DNA from: a virus
DNA: 27,033 nt
Virus record (IMG/VR): IMGVR_UViG_3300006637_000024
Location: 1-27,033 of that record
Direction: 5' to 3' (one strand)
The stretch's first letter is position 1; every line of letters starts with the position of its first letter. The notes beneath the pieces are model-generated. The model did no database searches. It was given only the letters and a program-made list of their open reading frames with translations, and was not told the DNA's origin. Shown one piece after another: positions 15,036 through 22,744 of this stretch. The position numbers and the translations under genes are program-made.

Positions 15036-18000
15036 TGCCTAATGTTACACCGGACTATCTGAGAGGGTTTCTCGTCCCTCTGGGACTCAATAATAATAAT
15101 CTATGGCTCGCTCAATCGTCTTTTACGGTCGGAGATAGTATCGCAGGAGATCCCATCCCTACCGGATACGGACCTATGAGACTAATAGCGACAGGCAATC
15201 AGACGACAGGCTCAGATCTCACAATAAAAACTCAAAAATCAGGATACGCAGGATACGGAGCCGGATTTATATTTGAGGACAATCAAACCTCTGTCAATTA
15301 CGGACGAGATCCTCAAAACACAATCTCGAGGTTTAAAAATCTATACTTTTCGAGATTGTCGAGCACAGTCTATTCTTTTCCCTCAGGACTCGACACAGGA
15401 GAGGGAGATCTCCTCATATCATACGCACGAGATACGACCTCAAACCGCACAGTCAGAGTTACGACATTAAAGATAGATGATACCAGCTCAGATGTCTCTA
15501 TATACTCAGAGAGTACGACTCTGAGATATGCTCTCCTCTCCGGGATGTGTAAACTCTCAGACGGCTCCTATTTACTTGCCCATCTCGCAGGGGATGACGA
15601 GACAGTCAATCTCCGCACATATCACTCGACAGATGGGACGACTTGGACACTCCGCACTCGCAGAGCTCTCCCCGAGGCTCTCAATATAGGGACCCTCACC
15701 GGATCGGGAGCAGCATATCAGAACCACAATCCGCAGAGGCTCCGGATCGCAGAGGCTCTCGGAGTGGTTATGATTATGATTGAGACCATCTGGAATGATA
15801 CCTCAGCGACTAAGCGCAATCGATTATTACAATATGCCTCCTCAGATATGGGGGGATCTTTCTCCCTCGTCACGACAAGCGCAGAAATAGACGATCACTC
15901 ATTCAGATCTATCTCCCTCTACTCTCACGAGGGAGTATTTCGATTCTGTTATGCAGGTGCGACAAACGAAATTCATTACATGACAATCCCCTCCGCTTAT
16001 ATCTCTGCGCATAGACTCAGAGACTCAGGAGGCTATCATGTTATCTCTCAGACTGTCACAGGAGGGACGAGTAATGTCATGACAGGAGGGGACATCTCGG
16101 CGTGGACAGATGAGGGAGCCTCTCATCATATCTCCGCACGTCGGCAGGCAGGGGGAGGAGACTATCGGATCTATTGGTCTCAGGATGCGATCTCATTTAG
16201 GGAGATGGGGAGAGACCAAAACGGAGCGGGGAGATTAATCCGCACAGGAGACGACAGCTCTCAGATCGAGAATTCATTTGGGTTGACGTGGTCAGGGAGA
16301 TCAATCATCCTCTGCGAGCCTGTGTCGACTGCGGCAAATTACTCGATCTCGATGTTATATCTCGGGGGATACTCCTCTGTAACCCTCCCCTCTGCATATT
16401 ACTCGACAGATCAGGATGCGGAGTGGAATAGATTATCATTTGCATATAATTACCCCGGTCTCGATCTATATAGTAATTTTACAGGAGTCACGACAGCCGG
16501 AGCGGGGACTGAGAGTCTCGACTCAGGAGGAGTCCGTATTGATCGGCTCAAAAACTACACAGTCTCCCCCTCTATGGTAGGGATAGCGACATCAGAGATT
16601 ATCCCTAAAGGGATGATTGTGAGGGCTCGTATCTCCTCAATGATAGGAGGGGATAATGTTAATGATATACGAGGGATCCGGATAAAAACAGACGACACGA
16701 CGGATAATTATGATGCAGAGCTCCGAGTCTCTCCCTCTGCGATTGTATTGGTCGACAATATAGCCGCTTCAAATGTCTTTACTATCTCAGGACTCTCTCT
16801 GTCAGATATTGATCTCCTGATTGCGCTCTCAGGTGATGACATAACAGTCTATTATCGAGATATAGACTCAATCAACAATAAACGCAGATGGACGACAGCA
16901 GGGACAGGGACTCTCTCCTCAGGAGGGGGAGGAGCATCAAATCTAAACGAGGTCAAGTGGGGACATCTGGCTTGGTCGGGAGGTCCTGCGGCCTTCGAGA
17001 CAATTTGGAGTGATATAAACTTTTCACGAGCTCCTCAGATAGGAGATGATCATCTCGTCTCATTCTCCTCTCCGGGGGACCTATTTCAGAGAGCATATCC
17101 TCCGACCGGCAATTATGCGTATGTCTCCGACAATGTCAGGATCTCAGGGACAGACGGAGCGACCTATGAGGGAGATCAATTCTCGATCACTCCGACATCA
17201 AATTTTAAAATTGAGAATGTCCTCTATGACATATCTCCGACTCGTCGAGTTTATTGGAGATCTGAGAGTGTTATCTCAGGAAATGTCCCCGAGCAATTTA
17301 TCGCATTTAAACTCGATCCGGATACCTCCGTCCATATAGACGAGTCTCTCCCTAATGACTACGTGGGTTTACATCTGCAGAATTATAATTTTATCACAGG
17401 CAAGCTCGAGTATTATAGCTCGGGGACGTGGACTGTCTTAGACACCTTCTCAGGGAGTATCTCGTCAGAATGTCTCGTTCAAGGGAGGACTGTGAGGGGA
17501 GCAAATACAGCCCCCAATCAGCCCTACTTTAGATATAACGAGTGCGCAGGATGGCGGGTGAGGATTGAGACAGGAGAGGAGTCCTATGTATGGCGGACAG
17601 TCGTCTCTAATAGTGAGGGGAGATTCGGAGGGACTACGACAGGCACGAAACAAGCGGTTTTATTACTTGACGAGAGTCTGACAGGATTATCTCCCTCAGA
17701 GATTGAGCTTATCCCTAATAGCATGACACTAATTGTCAATCTAAACGGTTTACGACTCGAGGCTCTCGGTCTCAGGATCCCAGCTCAGACGACTCTCGAG
17801 AATTATGCTCAGATAGGGATCCTCCATCTCGGCTCGGTCCTCATACCAGGTAAACAATATCAGAGAGGACGCACCATCTCGATTGACTCAGGGACAGTCT
17901 CCTCAGAGACTCAGGATGGGATTGTATACACAAAAAATAACAGACCATCTCGAAGGACATTCCGGATCGCTTGGACTGAGGGAGTCGACCTGTCAGATTT

Positions 18001-18316
18001 GCAGGGAGATAACCCAGATCCGAATTACTGGATAGGGAGCTCCTCAGGGGGAGCGGAGCCGATCGCCATCGCTAATGATGTCCCCTATCTATTGCAGGGA
18101 CTCCTCAAATATTTGCAGGGAGAGAAAACACCAATTGTCTATCTCCCTCTCATAGATAAAACCACAGATCAAAAGGAGCTACATCGAGATTATGAACAGG
18201 CTCTCGTATCTGTGCAGGGTGAGATTGAGGTCGAGAATATACTCGGAGACGAGAATGTCTCAGAGTCAGGAGAGCTCGTCAGAATTGCGACTATGACACT
18301 CAGGGAGATCTTATGA
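15035..18316 (+). CDS. Large distal tail protein with sialidase-like propeller repeats
   Basis: This protein of 1093 residues begins in a TAATG overlap with the tape measure. The first 400 residues look like beta-propeller blades: Asp-box-like turns occur at YHSTDGTTWTL (196-206), YASSDMGGSFSLV (267-279) and IYWSQDAISFREM (379-391), with repeating strand pairs between. The middle (about 420-680) resembles a jelly-roll/LamG-like sandwich (VRIDRLKNYTVSPSMVG, IRIKTDDTTDNYDAEL), and a C-terminal part of about 230 residues (RTFRIAWTEGVDLSDLQG, VPYLLQGLLKYLQGE) may attach to the tail. The position just after the tape measure is that of the distal tail protein. It probably binds a surface glycan; enzyme activity cannot be claimed. 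Confidence 0.7.
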   Translation: MPNVTPDYLRGFLVPLGLNNNNLWLAQSSFTVGDSIAGDPIPTGYGPMRLIATGNQTTGSDLTIKTQKSGYAGYGAGFIFEDNQTSVNYGRDPQNTISRFKNLYFSRLSSTVYSFPSGLDTGEGDLLISYARDTTSNRTVRVTTLKIDDTSSDVSIYSESTTLRYALLSGMCKLSDGSYLLAHLAGDDETVNLRTYHSTDGTTWTLRTRRALPEALNIGTLTGSGAAYQNHNPQRLRIAEALGVVMIMIETIWNDTSATKRNRLLQYASSDMGGSFSLVTTSAEIDDHSFRSISLYSHEGVFRFCYAGATNEIHYMTIPSAYISAHRLRDSGGYHVISQTVTGGTSNVMTGGDISAWTDEGASHHISARRQAGGGDYRIYWSQDAISFREMGRDQNGAGRLIRTGDDSSQIENSFGLTWSGRSIILCEPVSTAANYSISMLYLGGYSSVTLPSAYYSTDQDAEWNRLSFAYNYPGLDLYSNFTGVTTAGAGTESLDSGGVRIDRLKNYTVSPSMVGIATSEIIPKGMIVRARISSMIGGDNVNDIRGIRIKTDDTTDNYDAELRVSPSAIVLVDNIAASNVFTISGLSLSDIDLLIALSGDDITVYYRDIDSINNKRRWTTAGTGTLSSGGGGASNLNEVKWGHLAWSGGPAAFETIWSDINFSRAPQIGDDHLVSFSSPGDLFQRAYPPTGNYAYVSDNVRISGTDGATYEGDQFSITPTSNFKIENVLYDISPTRRVYWRSESVISGNVPEQFIAFKLDPDTSVHIDESLPNDYVGLHLQNYNFITGKLEYYSSGTWTVLDTFSGSISSECLVQGRTVRGANTAPNQPYFRYNECAGWRVRIETGEESYVWRTVVSNSEGRFGGTTTGTKQAVLLLDESLTGLSPSEIELIPNSMTLIVNLNGLRLEALGLRIPAQTTLENYAQIGILHLGSVLIPGKQYQRGRTISIDSGTVSSETQDGIVYTKNNRPSRRTFRIAWTEGVDLSDLQGDNPDPNYWIGSSSGGAEPIAIANDVPYLLQGLLKYLQGEKTPIVYLPLIDKTTDQKELHRDYEQALVSVQGEIEVENILGDENVSESGELVRIATMTLREIL

Positions 18317-20040
18317 GGACATACTCGGCATATGATTATCTCAGTACTGAGATTTGCTTTTTATTAGAGATCGACATAGCAGGGAGAACATATAGATTCT
18401 CGACATATCCCGTCCAATTTGACGAGGGAGGGGAGAGTGTATTGTATGAAGGGAAACTCGACAATCCAGATTTCTCGCTCTCATTAGAGGAGGTCGGAAA
18501 AGTCAAATTCTCTCAGTCTGCTATCTCGATGGCGATATTTCTCCCTTTTGACGTCTCAGATATGCAATTGCAGGGGAGGGGGATTGATAGGAGCCCGGCT
18601 CGGTTTTACTATGTCACAGTCAAGAGAGGAGAGATACAACAATCCTATGATGAGCGGATCTCCCTATTCTCAGGAGTCGTCTCCTCTCCGATATACGGCC
18701 ATCCCGACATGCCGAGCGGATATGTCGAGTTCTCTGTCGAGAATGAGATTGAGCTCTCAGATCAATCCCTCCTGAGGAGAGTAGTCGGAGAAAATGCGTT
18801 TCTCTCTGCGACTCAATTCTCTCAGGAGTCCTATCGGACTAATGCAGTCGCTCCTCCTGTCGATCCGGATGGTATCACAGAAGTTATCCGACCGCACCTC
18901 GGCAAATCATCCCCAGTCGTGATTGGATCCCCGGGGAGTATCACAGATGAGCTCGGAGACAGCTATGGATTCCCCTCTACCCCTGCGTATCAAATAGCAT
19001 TTCAGAATTCCGGATCTTTTCCGGCTTGGTATGTCATAGCCGGTCATCCGGTAAAGGCTTCGACTGTCGACATATACGACAATCAGGGAAATGTCGACAC
19101 CAATGTCCCTGTCTATAGTCAAGTAGGGAGTAAGGGACAGGTCTACTCGTTTATCAATTTGCAGGCCTCCTCTCCTATCGATCAATCATTTGTCGTCAAT
19201 ACAGATTATGAGTATTGGATTAGATGGGATGATGGGGGAGGTCTCCTCTCTCCCTATGACACAGGACAAGCCCTCGAGGGAGGGGGAGATCTAATTGTCT
19301 ATCTTTTGGACTCCTCAGGGATTACCTATGACAGACAGGCGATGTCCTCAGTCCGATCTCTCCTCAATAAATACAAATTCGCAGGATACATTAACGACCC
19401 CGAGATCAGGTGCTACGATTTTTTACAGAGATATATCGTCTCATATTTGCCAATTGCACTCGTAGCGGGTCCCTCAGGATTGTATCCTGTCATAGATCAC
19501 AGATTAGACGACACAATCAACAATCCCAGAGTCGAGATAACAGCAGATGAGACATTTAGACGGATTGAGCCGATCTCCCCTCGGAGGTCTGAGATTATCA
19601 ATGATTTGACTGTGAGATTTGCTCCCCAGGGGACGGCATCGAATGCAGAGGATGCATATAGAGGAGTCGCAGTCATTAGAGCACAGAGGCTCGAGGGAGT
19701 GAATGCTCAATATGAGATAGTCTCTCCCTATGCGATAGTCTCACAGCAAAGATATGGACGCAGAGAGCAGACCATCTCGCTCGATTATGTATACGACAGA
19801 GAGACAGCAATTCGGATTGGGATGGATTATCTCATACGCAGAGCCCTCCCTGAAAAAATCACGACCTACCGAGCGAGTTTTGAGTGGGGATATTTAGATA
19901 TAGGAGACATCATCTCCCTCTCAGACTCTGAGATCTCCCTCTCTCAGTATAGGGTTATGATCATTGGGAAACGATACGATGGCGCATCATGGTTATATGA
20001 TATACTCATACAGGAGAACCCTATATTACAGGAGAGATAA
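18313..20040 (+). CDS. Tail hub / tail-associated protein (gp27-like)
   Basis: This 575-residue protein starts in an ATGA overlap with the 1093-residue protein. The N-terminal part has the strand pattern of hub proteins (STEICFLLEIDIAGRTYRF, DNPDFSLSLEEVGKVKFS). The C-terminal 130 residues match the end of many phage hub proteins: SEIINDLTVRFAPQG, EIVSPYAIVSQQRYGRRE, a MDYLIRRALPEKITTYRAS strand-helix unit, WGYLDIGDIISLSDSE, and YRVMIIGKRYDGASWLYDI. These form the tube-continuation ring at the tail tip. A central insertion (about 190-330) is Gly/Asp/Ser-rich. The stop overlaps the next start (TAATG). Confidence 0.72.
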   Translation: MRTYSAYDYLSTEICFLLEIDIAGRTYRFSTYPVQFDEGGESVLYEGKLDNPDFSLSLEEVGKVKFSQSAISMAIFLPFDVSDMQLQGRGIDRSPARFYYVTVKRGEIQQSYDERISLFSGVVSSPIYGHPDMPSGYVEFSVENEIELSDQSLLRRVVGENAFLSATQFSQESYRTNAVAPPVDPDGITEVIRPHLGKSSPVVIGSPGSITDELGDSYGFPSTPAYQIAFQNSGSFPAWYVIAGHPVKASTVDIYDNQGNVDTNVPVYSQVGSKGQVYSFINLQASSPIDQSFVVNTDYEYWIRWDDGGGLLSPYDTGQALEGGGDLIVYLLDSSGITYDRQAMSSVRSLLNKYKFAGYINDPEIRCYDFLQRYIVSYLPIALVAGPSGLYPVIDHRLDDTINNPRVEITADETFRRIEPISPRRSEIINDLTVRFAPQGTASNAEDAYRGVAVIRAQRLEGVNAQYEIVSPYAIVSQQRYGRREQTISLDYVYDRETAIRIGMDYLIRRALPEKITTYRASFEWGYLDIGDIISLSDSEISLSQYRVMIIGKRYDGASWLYDILIQENPILQER

Positions 20041-20639
20041 TGAGAATTAGAGTATATCCCCGGGATGAGCGACCTCCGATATTACAGAGAGTCAGAGATC
20101 TCGGATATGTAACATTTGAGGATAAAGAGCACGATCTCAATTTGATAGGAGTCAGAGCTGCGGAGCGCAGACCCGGCAAATTTGACGATAAATTTCATGT
20201 CGTATATTTAGAGGGGGGATTGTGGATTCATGAGACGTATATATGCACAGTCGACCCCTCAAAAGAGCAACATCTCGACCCTACAAATCCGAAGGGAGTC
20301 GCCATCCTAAAGGCAGGCCAATATCGAGGATGTTGGAAATTAGATCTACACAGAGGAAAATATCTCGCCCTCTGTCAGAGAGAGGGAGTCGTGACTGTAT
20401 ACAGAGATAATACTGAGGATGGGACGTCAGATCACATTAGAGAGGAGTCGGGCATGTTTGGGATAAATATCCATCGAGCTCATGAGACAAAAATTGTCGA
20501 CAGCACGAGATATTACTCCGCAGGATGCACAGCTATTCGACATCCTGCGGACTTTGCTCGTCTGATTGCTCTGTGCATAATGCAAACGAGACATGGATCC
20601 GGATATGATAAATTTAGTTATACACTATTGGAGGACTAG
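20040..20639 (+). CDS. YkuD-like cell-wall enzyme, candidate endolysin
   Basis: The 199-residue protein carries GINIHRA (H145) and YYSAGCTAI (S160, C163), matching the H ... S-x-G-C catalytic signature of L,D-transpeptidase/YkuD-like enzymes, which work on peptidoglycan peptide stems. The C-terminus (DFARLIALCIMQ, HGSGYDKFSYTLLE) is a helix followed by a final strand. There is no signal peptide, so release would rely on the holin encoded next. From memory, similar proteins with the NIHRA and SAGC motifs sit beside holins in other phages. The enzyme class is inferred from the motif and the direct neighbour; the exact reaction (cutting or crosslinking) is unknown. Confidence 0.6.
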   Translation: MRIRVYPRDERPPILQRVRDLGYVTFEDKEHDLNLIGVRAAERRPGKFDDKFHVVYLEGGLWIHETYICTVDPSKEQHLDPTNPKGVAILKAGQYRGCWKLDLHRGKYLALCQREGVVTVYRDNTEDGTSDHIREESGMFGINIHRAHETKIVDSTRYYSAGCTAIRHPADFARLIALCIMQTRHGSGYDKFSYTLLED

Positions 20640-20641
20640 AG

Positions 20642-21007
20642 ATGGATCCGCAAACAGTGACGCAAATTTGGCTCGATCTGGCTACAAATGCCCCCTTTCT
20701 CGGCTTCCTTCTATATCAATATTGGGACCAAAGAAAAACCAATAAAGAACAACAACAAGAGATGAGGGAGATCCGACTCGAGGCTCGGGCTAATGAGGAC
20801 GCAGTAAGGGAGAGATTTGAGAGAGTCGTCTCCGATCTCAATAAAGACAGAGATCAATTGATTGACGGATTCTCCTCTCGCATAGACTCCCTCGAGAAGG
20901 GACAGAAAAAACTATTTGCCATCCTCGAGCCTCTTAAAGAGCAGATACACGAGATGAGGCTAAAAGAGCAGATAAAAGAGAGCATAAAGGGAGAAGCCGC
21001 TATATAA
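20642..21007 (+). CDS. Holin-like protein, one membrane span plus coiled coil
   Basis: The 121-residue product has one membrane segment near the N-terminus (residues 9-27, IWLDLATNAPFLGFLLYQY), followed by a long charged coiled coil (NKEQQQEMREIRLEARAN ... DLNKDRDQLIDGFSSRIDSL ... KKLFAILEPLKEQIHEM). The arrangement resembles BhlA/UviB-type holins. It follows the candidate endolysin by two bases and ends the late transcription unit. It could instead be an i-spanin-like protein, but no partner outer spanin is seen. It would permeabilise the inner membrane to release the lysin. Confidence 0.65.
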   Translation: MDPQTVTQIWLDLATNAPFLGFLLYQYWDQRKTNKEQQQEMREIRLEARANEDAVRERFERVVSDLNKDRDQLIDGFSSRIDSLEKGQKKLFAILEPLKEQIHEMRLKEQIKESIKGEAAI

Positions 21008-21015
21008 TTATCATG

Positions 21016-21087
21016 TTCTGAGGTCGTCTCAGGACCGATGAAAAGTTACGGCAGAGAGGGATTATAATCTCTCTCTCCTATTTTTTC
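21016..21087 (+). terminator. Tandem hairpins ending the late operon
   Basis: A first hairpin pairs TTCTGAG (21016-21022) with CTCAGGA (21028-21034). A second, GAGAGGGATT with AATCTCTCTC (about 21054-21075), is followed after CTA by a run of six T. The second is a good intrinsic terminator; the first may add stability. Confidence 0.75.
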
Positions 21088-21099
21088 TTAATTATTATG

Positions 21100-21128
21100 T
21101 TGACACTCTGAAAACAATAAGATAATAT
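21100..21128 (+). promoter_or_regulatory. Sigma-70-like promoter upstream of the 90-aa gene
   Basis: A perfect TTGACA -35 (21100-21105) is followed after 17 bp by TAATAT (21123-21128), or after 15 bp by GATAAT (21121-21126). It lies directly upstream of the start at 21160 and just after the late terminator. Confidence 0.62.
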
Positions 21129-21159
21129 ATAAGTATCAACAACAACCGGAGACTACATC

Positions 21160-21432
21160 ATGACACTAAAGACAATCGAACAAAAAATGGTATCAATCCT
21201 CACAAAAGAACTCAACATCAAAGCAGACGATTTCTCAATCAGATTCTTAGACAATGATGCATCCTTTAACGTGACTCTGTACACAGAGGACAATCAAGAT
21301 CAAGACATGCAAAATATGAGCAATCTCAAATCATACTTTTTGAATCTCGGCTCTCGTATAACTTACGACATAGATGTCTATATCTGCGATGAGGATGGAT
21401 ATATCGGGACATTCATGACAGTAAAGAAATAA
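21160..21432 (+). CDS. Hypothetical acidic protein, 90 aa
   Basis: I do not recognise this family. A CGGAGACTACATC leader and a strong promoter precede the gene, which is a separate unit bounded by terminators. The protein is acidic, with a helical start (TIEQKMVSILTKELNIKADD), a strand (FSIRFLDNDASFNVTLY), a helix (MQNMSNLKSYFLNLGSRI) and a second strand pair (TYDIDVYICDEDGYIGTFM). This compact alpha-beta pattern and acidic charge could suit an early host-takeover, DNA-mimic or anti-defence protein, but that is speculation. It converges with the exonuclease gene. Confidence 0.68.
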   Translation: MTLKTIEQKMVSILTKELNIKADDFSIRFLDNDASFNVTLYTEDNQDQDMQNMSNLKSYFLNLGSRITYDIDVYICDEDGYIGTFMTVKK

Positions 21433-21459
21433 CAACCCTCTCCCTCTCAAGTCAATCTC

Positions 21460-21484
21460 CCCTCTCTCATGAGAGGGTTTTTTT
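21460..21484 (+). terminator. Terminator between convergent genes
   Basis: CCCTCTC (21460-21466) pairs with GAGAGGG (21471-21477) across a four-base loop, and T7 (21478-21484) follows. It terminates the + strand gene and overlaps the 3' end of the - strand exonuclease. Confidence 0.85.
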
Positions 21485-22036
21485 ATTCTTGATATACCAA
21501 TATTTGAGCCGCCACAGGAGCCTCGAGAATGCACTAGCTCGATTGAGTCTGTTATATATCCATCTCATGTCCTCACAGTCTTTCTCGGCTCTGTGCGCTC
21601 CTATCAGAGACAATCCAAAAAAGGCTCGCAGAGTCGATAGAGAGTGAGATGGCAGGAAGGGGAGATGTTCCATCGATAGGACGACTGTGTCGATCTTCTT
21701 TCTACTCGCTAGATAGGGGACTCCGTTTTGATGACAGAATTCTCGCAGATACTCGACGTCGAAGGACACGTTATGTCCCACAGGATGGGCATTCATCATA
21801 AATGAGGAGATCTTTTGAGCGACATATTTAGCCTCGGGCGCATCCTGCCACTCCTCCGGATTGTAGCCGTTGACTTTCAGAGCTCCGGGATCTGCATGGT
21901 GTATCCTCTGAGGTTTTATTTTGGTCGTATATCGGATCTCGATATTATCCTGACATCGGATCATCGAGATCTCGATGATCTCTCCTATCGCAGGATTTAG
22001 ATGCGTCGTCTCTATATCTATAAATACCAATTTCAT
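21467..22036 (-). CDS. DEDDh 3'-5' exonuclease, DnaQ-like
   Basis: The 189-residue protein has all five signature residues of the DnaQ/DEDDh family: FIDIET (D7, E9; ExoI), GHNVSFDVEYL (D93; ExoII) and HRAEKDCEDM (H148, D153; ExoIII). The length is normal for a stand-alone epsilon-like proofreading or nucleic-acid-trimming enzyme; no polymerase domain is fused. It is one of only two - strand genes and is divergent from the early operon. An AAGGAG site precedes its ATG and a promoter (22072-22100) lies upstream. It could proofread for a borrowed host polymerase, process recombination ends or degrade host nucleic acid; the substrate cannot be read from sequence. Confidence 0.93.
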   Translation of the reverse strand: MKLVFIDIETTHLNPAIGEIIEISMIRCQDNIEIRYTTKIKPQRIHHADPGALKVNGYNPEEWQDAPEAKYVAQKISSFMMNAHPVGHNVSFDVEYLREFCHQNGVPYLASRKKIDTVVLSMEHLPFLPSHSLSTLRAFFGLSLIGAHRAEKDCEDMRWIYNRLNRASAFSRLLWRLKYWYIKNKKTLS

Positions 22037-22051
22037 TTTTATCTCCTTTTA

Positions 22052-22079
22052 TTGATTGCATATCGTCAACATTTATATT
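22052..22079 (+). promoter_or_regulatory. Promoter candidate for the early operon
   Basis: TTGATT (22052-22057) and TATATT (22074-22079), separated by 16 bp, resemble a sigma-70 promoter facing the HTH gene. Its -10 overlaps the -10 of the opposing promoter at 22072-22100, so the two polymerases would compete. Confidence 0.45.
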
Positions 22080-22100
22080 ATCATTTGGAGACATAATCAA
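22072..22100 (-). promoter_or_regulatory. Promoter candidate for the exonuclease gene
   Basis: On the - strand, TTGATT (complement of 22095-22100), a 17-bp spacer and TATAAA (complement of 22072-22077) form a good sigma-70 promoter reading into the exonuclease gene. Confidence 0.55.
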
Positions 22101-22118
22101 AACACAGGAGATTACACT

Positions 22119-22403
22119 ATGACAGATTATGTCCCTCAGGATGCCATCGGGTTTGCTCAATGGCTCAATAACATACTCGATAAATACAATCTAAGCGGCT
22201 CGGAATTCGCTCGTCAAATAGACGTCAATCGCTCGACCGTCTCTCTATATCGCTCAGGATCTCGTCTCCCTACTTGTGAGATTATCACTCAGATCGCTCA
22301 GTATCTCGTCTCACTCGGAGAGGATGGGTTTCACTCCCTCGTCAGGGAGATCCTCTATAGTGTGCATGTCTCACAGATGCGCAAATCAGAGGAGGGCAAA
22401 TGA
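22119..22403 (+). CDS. XRE-family HTH regulator
   Basis: This 94-residue protein is a Cro/CI-like DNA-binding regulator. The frame is open upstream to 22056, but the ATG at 22119 has an AGGAG site (22106-22110) and begins just before the domain. Residues 11-65 (FAQWLNNILDKYNLSGSEFA, RQIDVNRSTVSLYRSGSRLP) form the five-helix HTH, with the recognition helix around VNRSTVSLYRSG. The C-terminus is a short helix and a charged tail, with no oligomerisation or cleavage domain as in CI. Being the first gene after overlapping divergent promoters, it may control them. The stop overlaps the next ATG (ATGA). Confidence 0.85.
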   Translation: MTDYVPQDAIGFAQWLNNILDKYNLSGSEFARQIDVNRSTVSLYRSGSRLPTCEIITQIAQYLVSLGEDGFHSLVREILYSVHVSQMRKSEEGK

Positions 22404-22744
22404 GGAGATCTTTTGATAAAAATATCCTTCCTCAGGAGCCTCCCCCCTCTCAGTCACGATCCCCAAAAAAGGAGAAGATCCCCGACCCCCTTCGATGTCC
22501 TGAGCTCGGGATATTACTGACAAAATATAGGACTCAGGTCGGAGACAGATTCTCACTTCCTGAGCTGGCTCGGCTCTGCGGAGTAAAGCTCAATACTGCT
22601 AAAAAATGGTTTTATGGATATATCCCCTCTCATCTCGTCTATTGGATAATCGCTCGCTATTTTGAGAGACATCTCGACATAAAAGCAGACCTCATAAAAG
22701 AGGAGATCGACACCACAATCACAGCATGGAGGGAGAGCAAATGA
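22400..22744 (+). CDS. Second HTH DNA-binding protein
   Basis: The 114-residue protein has a basic, proline-rich start (QEPPPSQSRSPKKEKIPDP) followed by a helical DNA-binding domain: LGILLTKYRTQVGDRFSLPE, LARLCGVKLNTAKKWFYGYI (a helix-turn-helix in which NTAKKWFYG is the recognition helix) and VYWIIARYFERHL. It is coupled through ATGA overlaps to the regulator before it and the methyltransferase after it. It could be a second transcription factor or a replication/recombination accessory. The fold is visible; the target is unknown. Confidence 0.72.
   Translation: MRRSFDKNILPQEPPPSQSRSPKKEKIPDPLRCPELGILLTKYRTQVGDRFSLPELARLCGVKLNTAKKWFYGYIPSHLVYWIIARYFERHLDIKADLIKEEIDTTITAWRESK

Noticed and set aside
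21016-21060. Hammerhead-like ribozyme (GATGA and GAAA-like bases)
   Set aside because: The three-stem geometry and cleavage core do not fit; a plain hairpin followed by a terminator explains the bases.
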